In this document: one piece after another, positions 1 through 7,991 of the stretch
Layout: each line of letters opens with the position of its first letter
Position numbering within the stretch: position 1 is the first letter of the stretch
Assembly (NCBI GenBank): GCA_963738185.1
Contig: CAVTVA010000001.1
Location: 496,001 to 560,000 of the forward strand
Direction: 5' to 3'
Origin: AP-15 sp963738185
Lineage (GTDB): Bacteria; Pseudomonadota; Alphaproteobacteria; ATCC43930; CGMCC-115725
DNA length: 64,000 bases
Notes under the pieces: model-generated
The model's database searches: none
Told to the model about the DNA's origin: nothing
What the model saw: only the letters and a program-made list of their open reading frames with translations
Program-made: the position numbers and the translations under genes

Positions 1-1065
1 CTGTCGGGCAATGTGTTCTTCGGCTTCTTCTCCGCCGCCCTGCTGCTGTCGGCGGCGGTTGGCCCGTCGGTCGGGCGGCTGATCGACCGGCATGGCGGCC
101 GGCTGATGCTGGCTGCCTCGAATTTGGTGATCGCCGCCGGACTCGCGATTCTCGCCGTCGCGCACGGCATCGTCGGGCTCGCCATCGCCTGGTTTGTGCT
201 CGGCATCGGCATCGGCATGGGCCTCTACGACCCGGCCTTTGCCGCCTTGACCTGGCTCTACGGCCGCGAGGCGCGCAGCGCCATCACCGGGATCACCTTG
301 ATCGCCGGCTTTGCCAGCACGGTCAGCTGGCCGTTGAGCGCCTTCTTCCTGCATGAATACGGTTGGCGCGCAGCTTGCCTGTTCTGGGCCGGGCTAAACT
401 TGTTGCTGGCGGTGCCCATCAACTGGCTGGTGATCCCGCGCCGCAGCGCGCCGGCCGCGGCGCCGCAAGCCGCAGCCGTGCTGCCGATGGCCGAGCCGCC
501 GCGCGGCGCGATGCCGATCCTCGCTTTTTTCTTCTCCGCCACCTGGTTTGTGCAGGGTGCGATGGCAGCGCATCTACCGGGCCTGTTGCAAGCGGCGGGC
601 GCCTCGGCCACCGCCGCGATCGCCGCCGCGTCTCTGGTCGGGCCGGCCCAGGTCGGCGCCCGCATGGTCGAGTTCGGCTTGCTGCGCTCGTTTCACCCGG
701 TCTCCTCGGCGCGGATCGCTTCGGTGTTGCATCCGGTCGGCGCCGCCCTGCTGGCGGTGTTCGGCGCGCCGGCGATCGTCGCGTTTGCGCTGCTGCATGG
801 CGCCGGCAACGGCATGATCACGATCGCCAAGGGCACCCTGCCGCTGGCGCTGTTCGGGCCGCAGGCCTACGGGCTGCGCAGCGGGTTGTTGTCGGCGCCG
901 GCGCGGGTGCTGCAATCGGCGGCGCCGTTTTTGTTCGGGCTGCTGCTCGGCCGGGTCGGGGTCGGCGCGGTGTGGCTGACCGCCGGGCTCTGCCTCGCCG
1001 CCTTCGCCTCGCTCTTCGCACTGCGCTCGCGCTCTTCACCGGCGGTCGAGGCGGCGAGCGACTAA
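1..1065 (+). CDS. MFS transporter, 5' end outside the window
   Basis: Major facilitator superfamily permease of the inner membrane; the substrate cannot be inferred. The reading frame is open to the first base of the window, so the true start lies upstream and the first helices are missing. What is present is a chain of long hydrophobic segments with the MFS loop signature GRLIDRHGGRLML between early helices, a central polar linker (about residues 140-165), and a second set of about six helices. It ends in a short polar tail. The next gene on this strand is DUF1993 at 1467. A small gene on the opposite strand converges on it, so it is probably the last gene of its unit. Confidence 0.85.
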   Translation: MSGNVFFGFFSAALLLSAAVGPSVGRLIDRHGGRLMLAASNLVIAAGLAILAVAHGIVGLAIAWFVLGIGIGMGLYDPAFAALTWLYGREARSAITGITLIAGFASTVSWPLSAFFLHEYGWRAACLFWAGLNLLLAVPINWLVIPRRSAPAAAPQAAAVLPMAEPPRGAMPILAFFFSATWFVQGAMAAHLPGLLQAAGASATAAIAAASLVGPAQVGARMVEFGLLRSFHPVSSARIASVLHPVGAALLAVFGAPAIVAFALLHGAGNGMITIAKGTLPLALFGPQAYGLRSGLLSAPARVLQSAAPFLFGLLLGRVGVGAVWLTAGLCLAAFASLFALRSRSSPAVEAASD

Positions 1066-1087
1066 CCTTGTGGCGGCAGCACGCGTG

Positions 1088-1297
1088 CTAGCCGTTGCGC
1101 TGCCGCAAATCCTGCAACAGCTGGCGCACCCGGCGCGCGGTGCGCAATTTTCGGGCGATGTCGGGGGCGAGGCGCAGATCGCCCTGCGCGTCGAGCCAGC
1201 CGGCCTCGATGTCGGGCGGCAATTCGCGCATGGCGTCGGCAAAAGCGAGAAAGATCTCCTCGACCTGCCGCGCCCCGAGACGACGTTCCGTGGCCAC
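1088..1297 (-). CDS. Small hypothetical protein, 69 aa
   Basis: I do not recognise a family. The start is a GTG at 1297 preceded by a very good ribosome binding site (AGGAGGT, about 7 bases upstream). The codons have the strong G/C third-position bias of the surrounding genes, which supports real coding. The product is soluble and mostly helical. It begins MATERRLGARQ and ends in an arginine/leucine-rich helix (RRVRQLLQDLRQRNG). No cysteines, signal peptide or membrane segment are seen. It converges with the MFS gene that ends at 1065. Confidence 0.6.
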   Translation of the reverse strand: MATERRLGARQVEEIFLAFADAMRELPPDIEAGWLDAQGDLRLAPDIARKLRTARRVRQLLQDLRQRNG

Positions 1298-1466
1298 GCC
1301 GGCACCTCCTCTCGCCTCGATCGCGACAGACTAGATCGCGCCCGCCCGATCGTCGAGCCCGGCGCCGTCCGAGCTTCGCCGCGACCGAAGGCACCTTCAC
1401 GCCGGCGGCGCGCGCGGTTAAGATCGGCCCTGGCTTCACCTTTACCAACGCGAGGAGGACCGGTTT

Positions 1467-1976
1467 ATGGCCATCACCATGTATCACGCCTCGGTGCCAA
1501 CCTTTCTGCAGCTGCTCGGTGGCCTGAAGGGGGTGCTCGACAAGGCGCAAAAGCACGCGACCGAAAAGAAGTGGGACGAGGCCACGGTGCTGAATTTGCG
1601 GCTTTACCCCGACATGTTCACCTTGGCGCGCCAGGTGCGTCAGGCGAGCGAGCACGCCTTTGGCGCCGGCCGGGTCGCCGGGGTCGAGGTGCCCCAGCTG
1701 CCGGCGATCGACAACTCTTGGGCCGAGATGCAGTCGCGCATCGACAAGACCATCGATTTTCTGAAGGGCCTGCGGCCGGATCAGCTCGACGGCAAAGAGG
1801 ATTCGCAGGTGGCGATCACCCAAGGCGGCCAGCAGCGCAATTTCCGTGCCCAAGTCTATCTGTATCATTTGGCAATGCCGAATTTCTATTTCCATGTGAC
1901 GACGGCGTACAACATCCTGCGCTCGCTCGGCATCGAGATCGGCAAGCGCGATTTCATGGGCCAAATGCCGTCGTAA
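1467..1976 (+). CDS. DUF1993 domain-containing protein
   Basis: A 169-residue soluble protein matching the DUF1993 family, helical-bundle proteins related to the DinB-like fold. Family features seen are the start MAITMYHASVPTFLQLL, a conserved helix with LRLYPDMFTLARQVRQASEH (about residues 47-66), and the C-terminal region FHVTTAYNILRSLGIEIGK with GKRDFMG. The function of the family is not established. The ATG follows GAGGAGGACCGG, a good ribosome binding site. It stands alone, with the metallophosphoesterase gene converging from downstream. Confidence 0.85.
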   Translation: MAITMYHASVPTFLQLLGGLKGVLDKAQKHATEKKWDEATVLNLRLYPDMFTLARQVRQASEHAFGAGRVAGVEVPQLPAIDNSWAEMQSRIDKTIDFLKGLRPDQLDGKEDSQVAITQGGQQRNFRAQVYLYHLAMPNFYFHVTTAYNILRSLGIEIGKRDFMGQMPS

Positions 1977-2163
1977 CCGGTTGACTGTCGGACCCGCTGA
2001 TAGCCAGCCGTCTTAAGCACGCACCTGTCGCCCCCGCGCAAGCGGGGGCCCAGGGTGAGCGGGATGGGCCGGCACCCGCAGGGCGCGCGATGCCGCCGTA
2101 CGGACAGAAAAGCGTTTTTGCTGCGGGTCGGGATCGGATCGCAGGAACCGCGGCGCTTGGCCC

Positions 2164-3567
2164 CTAAGGTTTGCCGCCGCACCAGCATCGCCGGAAATCG
2201 GCGATCGGGACGTGCCCGGTGGCGCAGTCAAGGGCGCGGACCTGGTCGGCGCCGCCGCGGTTCAGGGCCCAATAGACCGGGCTCGACACCGGAAAAAGGC
2301 GATGCCAGCCACTGCGGTCTTCGGGCATGGTCGTGATCATCGCATAGAGCCGTTGGAGGCTCGGCAGGCCGAGGCCCGGCAGCCGCCATTCCCGGGTGAA
2401 GGTATATTCGGCCTGCCATTGCGGCGCGGCGTCGGCGCCGATTGCCCCGAGATTGCTCAAATCGTAGGTGGTCTGGTCGAGAATGTCGCCGCCGGCGTCG
2501 AAAACCACGGTGCGAAAGGCCGGGTTTTGCCCAAAGATCGGGCTCAGCGCCGGCGTGATCAGGACAAACCCGGAATAGCTGCCGCCATCGCCGCTCAGGC
2601 GGAAATCGTCCATGTGGGTGTGCCCGGCAAAGCTGGCGGCGATCGTGTCGCGGTAGCGGCGCAGCAGATCGCTGAACGGCTGGGCGTAGCGATCCTTCCA
2701 CATCGGCAGGATGTGGTCGGGGCAGGAGCCGTTGCGCCAGGTCGCGTAGCCATCGATGCCGGGCGGGATGTGATAGACCAGCCACACCGGCTGATGCGAG
2801 CGGCGGGCCGCGGCAAGCTCGGCCGCGAGCCACCCCAGGGTCGCCTGGCCGGGGTCGCCATCGGAGGGCGAGCCGCAGGCGTTCCGGTAATCGCGCGAGA
2901 AAAAAACCGTGTTGGCGAGCAGCACGCGCAGACCGTGCACGCTCACGGCAGCGTTGCCGTAGCTTAGCCAATCGTGCTCGAACGCCGGTTGGCGGCCGGC
3001 GGGGCCCAGCAGCGCGCGCACCACCGGCAGCGTGTCGGCGAGGAATGGCCCGTTGGCCTGCAGGCGATAATCGCCGCAATCTTCATCGTTGTTGCCGACC
3101 ACCGGGAGCACCGCGACGCCCGGAAACTCGTGCTCGAACTGCAGGGCCAGGAACTGCATCGTCTTGCGCACGAAGCTGCGGTAATCCGCCGGTGAGTGAG
3201 CGCGCGCCGCGGCATCGAATTTTTGCCGGAATTGGTGTGCCAAAAAATCGCCGGGCAGCAGCACGAACGCCGGGTGCGGCAGGGTCCGCCGCATCTGCTG
3301 GAGGGCGGAGGCGAGCAGCGGCCAATTGGTGTCGCTGCCGTATTGGGCGAAGCGGTGGTCGCCGACGCTCTCAAGGATCGCTCGCCATTTTTCCGGCTCG
3401 GTCGCGGCCAGGCGATCGACCAGCTGCGGCTGGGCCATCGGATTGAAATGAATATCCGACATCACCAGCAGCTGCCCCGCGGGCTCGGGCGCAGCGCCTC
3501 GCACTGCCGCAATCGGCGTCAAGGCGAGCAACACACCGGACAGCAGGCGCAATGCTGCCATACGCAT
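2164..3567 (-). CDS. Secreted metallophosphoesterase (acid sphingomyelinase-like)
   Basis: Calcineurin-like two-metal phosphoesterase predicted to act outside the cytoplasm. From the ATG at 3567 the protein opens with a signal peptide (MRMAALRLLSGVLLALTPIA) and then carries all the metal-ligand motifs in order: SDIHF, LLPGDF, VVGNNDED, VYHIPPG and AGHTHMD. The layout resembles eukaryotic acid sphingomyelinases and their bacterial relatives, but the substrate is unknown. The open frame extends to 3651, but that stretch is basic, overlaps the upstream gene and would hide the signal peptide, so I chose 3567. It is last in the sigma factor, anti-sigma factor and Spy-like gene run, and probably belongs to the same envelope-related regulon. 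Confidence 0.85.
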   Translation of the reverse strand: MRMAALRLLSGVLLALTPIAAVRGAAPEPAGQLLVMSDIHFNPMAQPQLVDRLAATEPEKWRAILESVGDHRFAQYGSDTNWPLLASALQQMRRTLPHPAFVLLPGDFLAHQFRQKFDAAARAHSPADYRSFVRKTMQFLALQFEHEFPGVAVLPVVGNNDEDCGDYRLQANGPFLADTLPVVRALLGPAGRQPAFEHDWLSYGNAAVSVHGLRVLLANTVFFSRDYRNACGSPSDGDPGQATLGWLAAELAAARRSHQPVWLVYHIPPGIDGYATWRNGSCPDHILPMWKDRYAQPFSDLLRRYRDTIAASFAGHTHMDDFRLSGDGGSYSGFVLITPALSPIFGQNPAFRTVVFDAGGDILDQTTYDLSNLGAIGADAAPQWQAEYTFTREWRLPGLGLPSLQRLYAMITTMPEDRSGWHRLFPVSSPVYWALNRGGADQVRALDCATGHVPIADFRRCWCGGKP

Positions 3568-3614
3568 GCCCGCCCGCGGCGAATACTTCAAGAAGAGGGT
3601 CCGACGAGTACCGC

Positions 3615-4118
3615 TCAGCGGGCGTCGCCGTGATGGTGGGGCGGCGACCACGGTCGCGGCCGATGCTGGGCGAGCTCGACGAACTTGCTGCGTTGCTCGG
3701 GCGATAAGGTCGCTAGAAACGACAGGGTCGTCGTCGTCAGCTGGCCGGCAAAGGCGCGCCGGGTTTGCCCGGCCTGATCGAGCAGCTGCATGACCTTGGT
3801 CTCGTCAGCCTGGGGCTTGGCCACTTCCGACCACGCCTGCGAGATCAGGGGTCTCATCGCCTGGTGCATCGCTTGCAAGCGCTGACGCATCGTATGCGAG
3901 TAATCGGCAAAGGCCCGTCGCTGCTGCGCGTCGAGCCCCAGCTCGGTGCCCATTTGCTCGAGGCGCTGCTCGGGGGTTATCGGCGCTGCCGGCGCATGAA
4001 CCCGGATCCACAGTGCGCCGACAACGAAAAAGAGGTTGAGCGCCAGCGACAGGGCCAGCACCACCCGCCACAAATGCCGCCGTGTTTCGCGCTGGGCCAC
4101 GGCATGGGCGAGGGTCAC
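3615..4118 (-). CDS. Spy/CpxP-like periplasmic heavy-metal sensor family protein
   Basis: A membrane-anchored protein with one N-terminal helix (LWRVVLALSLALNLFFVVGA) followed by a periplasmic all-helical domain rich in Gln, Arg and Met, like the Spy/CpxP/CnrX heavy-metal-resistance family. Family hallmarks include ITPEQRLEQMGTELGLDAQQ and the repeat-like LSPEQRSKFVELAQ; the tail is histidine-rich (PPHHHGDAR). The start is a GTG at 4118 that shares GTGA with the stop of the upstream anti-sigma gene, so the two are translationally coupled. The coupling suggests that the product helps sense or buffer an envelope stress controlled by the adjacent sigma/anti-sigma pair. Confidence 0.8.
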   Translation of the reverse strand: MTLAHAVAQRETRRHLWRVVLALSLALNLFFVVGALWIRVHAPAAPITPEQRLEQMGTELGLDAQQRRAFADYSHTMRQRLQAMHQAMRPLISQAWSEVAKPQADETKVMQLLDQAGQTRRAFAGQLTTTTLSFLATLSPEQRSKFVELAQHRPRPWSPPHHHGDAR

Positions 4119-4687
4119 GTCTGCTGCCCCTCGACCAGATCGCGTAGAAAGCCAGTGCCGGGGTCGAGCAGCTCGGGTAGAAAGCTCGCTGCGCTGGGCT
4201 GGCTGGCCTGCGGCGGCTGGGTGAGGGTCAGCGAGGCGCCGCTGCCCATCGCGAAACCGAGCCAGCCGGCGACGACGATCGCCGCGGCGAGGCTGCCCCA
4301 CTGGGCAAAGCGGTGCAGGATCGGGCGCGGCGGCTCAGCGCGGAACGGCAGCACGCGACCGGGCTCGGGGTCGAGATCGCTGGCGAGCGGGTCGGCCCGG
4401 GCGATGATCTTGGCAATAATGGGCGCGTCCCCGGCCGGCGCTGCGCCACTGACCGACGAGAGCATCCGCGCAGCAGCGACATCGGCCGAGGCCGCCGGAT
4501 CGCTCGCCAGCAGGCACGCGACACGGTCCCGCTCCTCCTCGACCAGCAACCCGTCGGCAAAGGCGGCAAGATCGAGAAAGCGCTCCGCCTCGTCTTCCGG
4601 CGCATCCGTTGCGCGGCAATACCGCCACACCGCGCGGTCCGATTCAAAGTTCGCCGGTTTGCCCATTTCCTCGTCGGCTCGACTCAT
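4115..4687 (-). CDS. Putative transmembrane anti-sigma factor
   Basis: A 190-residue protein with a cytoplasmic N-terminal part (about residues 1-125), one membrane helix (WGSLAAAIVVAGWLGFAMGS) and a short periplasmic tail. The N-terminal segment carries an LDLAAFADGLLVEEERDRV stretch typical of anti-sigma domains that clasp ECF sigma factors. No HxxxCxxC zinc motif is present, so it is not a ZAS-type anti-sigma factor. It lies 86 bases after the ECF sigma gene and overlaps the Spy-like gene by 4 bases. Binding to the neighbouring sigma factor is inferred from this order. Confidence 0.75.
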   Translation of the reverse strand: MSRADEEMGKPANFESDRAVWRYCRATDAPEDEAERFLDLAAFADGLLVEEERDRVACLLASDPAASADVAAARMLSSVSGAAPAGDAPIIAKIIARADPLASDLDPEPGRVLPFRAEPPRPILHRFAQWGSLAAAIVVAGWLGFAMGSGASLTLTQPPQASQPSAASFLPELLDPGTGFLRDLVEGQQT

Positions 4688-4773
4688 CGCACCGCTCTCT
4701 TCACAGATCTAGGCAGGGTGCACCGCGCGCATCCCCCAACCTGCTGGTGCAAAACTTCATCTCGCTTCGGCCC

Positions 4774-5322
4774 TCATAGCGCCTCGGCTTTGAAATGGGC
4801 GCGCAGCTTGATCATCGCCTTGTGGTGGGCGCTGCGAACGGTCTGCGGGTCGATGCCGAGCGCGGCGGCGATCTCGGCGACCTCCATCTCGCGATCATAG
4901 AGCATGGTCAGGATTTCGCGTTGCCGCGGCGACAGCAGCGCGTCCGGCAGCTTGAGCTTGGCGGCGGGCAGGACCGGATCGACCGCCAGAAGCCCTTCCG
5001 GCACTCCCTCGATCGGCACCGAGACCGGCCGGCGCCGGCGCATCGCATCGCGGGCGGTGCTGCGCGCGACGATCGTGATCCAGGTCGACAGCCCGGCCCG
5101 CGCCGGGTCATAGCTGCGCAACAGGCGGAAATCGTTCCGGCACAGCCGCACAAAGACCTCCTGCACCAAATCCTCGATCTCGTTCGGCTCGCGCGCAACC
5201 CCGCGCACCGCGGCGGTGACGAGCCCGGCGAAGCGTCGCACAAAAACCTTCCAGGCCGCTTTCTCGCCGCGCGCGAGGGCCTCGACCAAAGCCTCCGGCG
5301 GCACGTCGCCGTTCTGCACCAA
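4774..5322 (-). CDS. ECF-family RNA polymerase sigma factor
   Basis: An extracytoplasmic-function sigma-70 factor of about 180 residues. Region 2 is visible as EIEDLVQEVFVRLCRN followed by LSTWITIVARSTARDAMRRR. Region 4 is visible as LLSPRQREILTMLYDREM and a helix-turn-helix, VAEIAAALGIDPQTVRSAHH. The open frame runs upstream into the fumarase gene. The likely start is TTG at 5322 or GTG at 5319, about ten bases after a GAGGG ribosome binding site. The gene begins about 38 bases after the fumarase stop and is followed by its presumed anti-sigma partner. Targets are unknown, but the downstream genes encode periplasmic proteins. Confidence 0.85.
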   Translation of the reverse strand: MVQNGDVPPEALVEALARGEKAAWKVFVRRFAGLVTAAVRGVAREPNEIEDLVQEVFVRLCRNDFRLLRSYDPARAGLSTWITIVARSTARDAMRRRRPVSVPIEGVPEGLLAVDPVLPAAKLKLPDALLSPRQREILTMLYDREMEVAEIAAALGIDPQTVRSAHHKAMIKLRAHFKAEAL

Positions 5323-5360
5323 CCAGGAGGCCCTCGCATCCCGCCGGAACTGCTCCGTGC

Positions 5361-6974
5361 TCAGCTCAGCGCCGAGAAGAAGTCGTTCCCCTTGTCGTCG
5401 ATGACAATAAAGGCCGGAAAGTCGGCGACCTCGATCCGCCAGACCGCTTCCATGCCGAGCTCGGGATATTCGAGCACCTCGACCTTGCGGATGCATTCGA
5501 GCGCCAGCCGCGCCGCCGGCCCGCCGACCGAACCGAGATAAAAGCCGCGATGCCGCCGGCACGCGTCGCGCACCTCGCCGCCGCGGTTGCCCTTGGCCAA
5601 GGTGACAAAGCTGCCGCCCGCCGCCATAAACGCGTCGACATAGCTGTCCATCCGCCCGGCCGTGGTCGGGCCGAACGAGCCTGAGGCGTAGCCCTGCGGC
5701 GTCTTGGCAGGGCCGGCGTAATAGATCGGATGGTTCTTGACATAGTCGGGCAGCCCCTCGCCGCGGTCGAGCCGCTCTTGCAATTTGGCGTGGGCGATGT
5801 CCCGCGCGACGATCAGCGGCCCGCTGAGGCTGAGCCGGGTTTTGATCGGATATCGCGAGAGGGTGCGGCGGATCTCGTCCATCGGGCGGGAGAGGTCGAT
5901 CGGCACCACCTCGCCGCCGAGCTTTGCGTCGTCTACCTCGGGCAGAAAGCGCGCCGGGTTGGTTTCAAGCTCCTCGAGAAAGACGCCGTCCGCGGTGATC
6001 TTGCCCAGGATCTGGCGGTCGGCCGAGCACGAGACTCCGATGCCGATCGGCAGGCTGGCGCCGTGGCGAGGCAGCCGGATCACCCGCACATCGTGGCAGA
6101 AGTATTTGCCGCCGAACTGGGCGCCGATGCCGAGACCGCGGGTCAATTCGAGCACCTCCTCCTCGAAGCCACGGTCGCGGTAGGCCTGGCCCCAGCGGTT
6201 GCCCTCACCCGGTAGGCTGTCCAGATAGCGGCAGCTGGCGAGCTTGACGGTCTTCAAATTCATCTCGGCCGAGGTGCCGCCGATGACGATGGCGAGGTGG
6301 TAGGGCGGGCAGGCGGCGGTGCCGAGGGTGCGGACCTTGTCGTCGAGGAACTTGAGCAACGCCTTCGGGTTCAGCACCGCCTTGGACTGCTGATAGAGAA
6401 AGCTCTTGTTGGCCGAGCCGCCGCCCTTGGCGATGAACAGGAATTTATACGCATCGCCGGGCTCGGCGTAGAGGTCGATCTGGGCGGGCAGATTGTCGCC
6501 GGTGTTGACTTCCTCGTACATCGACAAGGGCGCCACCTGGCTGTAGCGCAGATTGGTCTCGGTGTAGGTGCGGCGGATGCCGGCCGAGAGTGCCGCCGCA
6601 TCGTCGCCCTCGGTCCACACCTGCTGGCCCTTTTTGCCCATCACGATGGCGGTGCCGGTGTCCTGGCACATCGGCAGCACGCGCCCGGCGGCGATGTTGG
6701 CGTTTTTCAACAGGTCAAAAGCAACAAACTTGTCGTTCGAAGACGCTTCCGGATCATCGAGGATCGCGCGCAGCGAGGCCAGATGGCCGGGGCGCATCAG
6801 GTGCGCGCTGTCGGCAAAGGCTTGCGCCGAGAGCAGGGTCAGCGCCTCGGGCACCACCTTGACAATGCGCCGGCCCTCAAAATTGCCGAGCGACACATAA
6901 TCGCCGGTCAGCCGGCGATAGGGCGCGTCGTCGGCGCCGAGCGGGAACAGCTCGCGAAAGGCAGTGTCGCTCAT
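5361..6974 (-). CDS. fumA: Fumarate hydratase, class I (Fe-S)
   Basis: Iron-sulfur fumarase interconverting fumarate and malate in the TCA cycle. The full-length 537-residue protein matches the homodimeric FumA/FumB class. The three cluster cysteines fall at the expected places: PMCQDTG (Cys103), AACPPYH (Cys222) and GVSCSAD (Cys316). Other class signatures are GGGSANKSFLYQQSKAVL and, in the C-terminal domain, GPTTAGRMDSYVDAFM. This enzyme is oxygen-labile in other bacteria, and no class II fumC is seen in this window. It lies downstream of sspB on the same strand and directly upstream of the ECF sigma factor. Confidence 0.95.
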   Translation of the reverse strand: MSDTAFRELFPLGADDAPYRRLTGDYVSLGNFEGRRIVKVVPEALTLLSAQAFADSAHLMRPGHLASLRAILDDPEASSNDKFVAFDLLKNANIAAGRVLPMCQDTGTAIVMGKKGQQVWTEGDDAAALSAGIRRTYTETNLRYSQVAPLSMYEEVNTGDNLPAQIDLYAEPGDAYKFLFIAKGGGSANKSFLYQQSKAVLNPKALLKFLDDKVRTLGTAACPPYHLAIVIGGTSAEMNLKTVKLASCRYLDSLPGEGNRWGQAYRDRGFEEEVLELTRGLGIGAQFGGKYFCHDVRVIRLPRHGASLPIGIGVSCSADRQILGKITADGVFLEELETNPARFLPEVDDAKLGGEVVPIDLSRPMDEIRRTLSRYPIKTRLSLSGPLIVARDIAHAKLQERLDRGEGLPDYVKNHPIYYAGPAKTPQGYASGSFGPTTAGRMDSYVDAFMAAGGSFVTLAKGNRGGEVRDACRRHRGFYLGSVGGPAARLALECIRKVEVLEYPELGMEAVWRIEVADFPAFIVIDDKGNDFFSALS

Positions 6975-7064
6975 AAAAGTCGCTCCGCGATCAGATCAAC
7001 CCTCGCCCCAAACAGGCGAAACCGGGCCGCAGGATCGCCGTTTGCCCGCCCGCGTCAAGCCCGG

Positions 7065-7550
7065 CTAGCGTTTGCGGAAACGGTCGAGGGTGACGATCTC
7101 AGCATCCTGCCGCCCAGCTTCTGGCTGACCAGCCTCTTGCTGCCCCGGTGCGGCGGTCTCGCCGGCCGGAAGCGCTGCGGCTGGGCTCGGCGCCGCCGGG
7201 GCTTCGAATTGCAGGCCGAACTTGACCGAGGGATCGGCGAAGGTGGTGATCGCGGCAAATGGCACGGTCAAACGTTCCGAGCGGCTGTTAAAGCTCAAGC
7301 TCACCGAAAACGCTGCGTCTGCGACCTCGAGGCCCCAGAACTGGTGCTGCAAAACGATCGTCATCTCCTCTGGATATTTTGCCAACAGCTGCGGCGGCAG
7401 CACGACCCCGGCGGCAGTGGTGCGAAAGCCGATGTAAAAATGATGACCGCCACGCAGACCGTCGCGGGCGGCGATCGCCAGCGCCTGACGCGCGACCCCG
7501 CGCAGCGCCGTCTCGACCATCTTGTCGTAGGGAAAGAGATCCTGGGCCAT
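7065..7550 (-). CDS. sspB: SspB family ClpXP adaptor protein
   Basis: Alphaproteobacterial-type SspB, which tethers ssrA-tagged polypeptides to the ClpXP protease. The folded domain (about residues 1-115) contains HHFYIGFRTTAAGVVLPPQL and the family strand MTIVLQHQFWGLEV. It is followed by an Ala/Pro/Gln-rich flexible linker and a C-terminal basic tail (EIVTLDRFRKR) that matches the ClpX-docking XB motif of this group. The domain, linker and docking-peptide arrangement is that expected of an adaptor. It lies just downstream of the tmRNA gene and on the same strand, so tag and tag-receptor are neighbours. Fumarase follows. Confidence 0.9.
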   Translation of the reverse strand: MAQDLFPYDKMVETALRGVARQALAIAARDGLRGGHHFYIGFRTTAAGVVLPPQLLAKYPEEMTIVLQHQFWGLEVADAAFSVSLSFNSRSERLTVPFAAITTFADPSVKFGLQFEAPAAPSPAAALPAGETAAPGQQEAGQPEAGRQDAEIVTLDRFRKR

Positions 7551-7601
7551 CGTGGCGGCTCGCTTGGCTGGAAGCGGGGCGGCAGAGCGAAACGGGCGAG
7601 T

Positions 7602-7629
7602 GAGGGGCTTCTGTTGCCCGGTGCCCCTC
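7602..7629 (-). terminator. Hairpin at the end of ssrA
   Basis: A 7-bp perfect inverted repeat, GAGGGGC (7602-7608) and GCCCCTC (7623-7629), with a 14-base loop. It lies after the coding piece of tmRNA and about 50 bases before the sspB start. No clear U-run follows, so it may be a processing or partial-termination structure rather than a strong terminator. Confidence 0.35.
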
Positions 7630-7903
7630 GAACCGCGATTTGCTCTAGGCTGTTACCCCGCTAGGGGTTAGGCCGCGAGCGCCTCTGTTGCGAAGTTGTC
7701 GTTCGCAGCTAGGTTGTGACCCGATAACGGTGGTATCATGCCGGGCGACGGATCTTACCTTTACCACGCGCGTCGAGCCTATTTCGCCCCCGCGGAACGC
7801 GCCCTTGGAGTATCGGGCGGGAGTGGTGGAGGCGCCGGGTACTGCCCCCGGGTCCGCAACGCTTATTTCGCAAGCCGTGTATCGCCATAGTCGGTGAACC
7901 GAC
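7602..7903 (-). ncRNA. ssrA: Permuted two-piece tmRNA (ssrA)
   Basis: Circularly permuted tmRNA gene of the alphaproteobacterial type, which rescues stalled ribosomes and appends a degradation tag. In transcription order, the acceptor piece comes first and ends in CCUCCACCA at 7824. A short spacer follows, and the coding piece starts at 7791 with GGGGGCGAAAUAGGCUCGAC. The 5' GGGGGCG of the coding piece pairs with CGCCUCC of the acceptor piece over 7 bp (one G-U) to form the tRNA-like acceptor stem. The tag frame, 7709-7668, reads AANDNFATEALAA then UAA, ending in the LAA that ClpX recognises. Outer boundaries are approximate: the 5' end is inferred from the promoter and the 3' end from a GAGGGGC/GCCCCTC hairpin. 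Confidence 0.93.
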
Positions 7904-7909
7904 GGCGCA

Positions 7910-7938
7910 AATATAGGGCGGCAGGCGACGGAACGCAA
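7910..7938 (-). promoter_or_regulatory. Sigma-70-type promoter of ssrA
   Basis: On the minus strand, TTGCGT (7938-7933) is followed by exactly 17 bases and then TATATT (7915-7910). This predicts transcription from about 7903, a few bases before the first hairpin (GTCGGT-TC-ACCGAC) of the acceptor piece. Position, spacing and strand all fit the tmRNA gene. The same transcript could read on into sspB. Confidence 0.65.
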
Positions 7939-7991
7939 TCCCGGCAACCGAGCGTTAGCGCCTGAGCGCGAACCGGAGCCTCGCCCTGGGA

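Noticed and set aside
7620..7990. Reading the 7.6-8.0 kb gap as a plus-strand RNA or small protein genes
   Set aside because: All tmRNA landmarks (CCA end, acceptor stem, tag frame, promoter) are on the minus strand. The plus-strand frames there have no supporting features.
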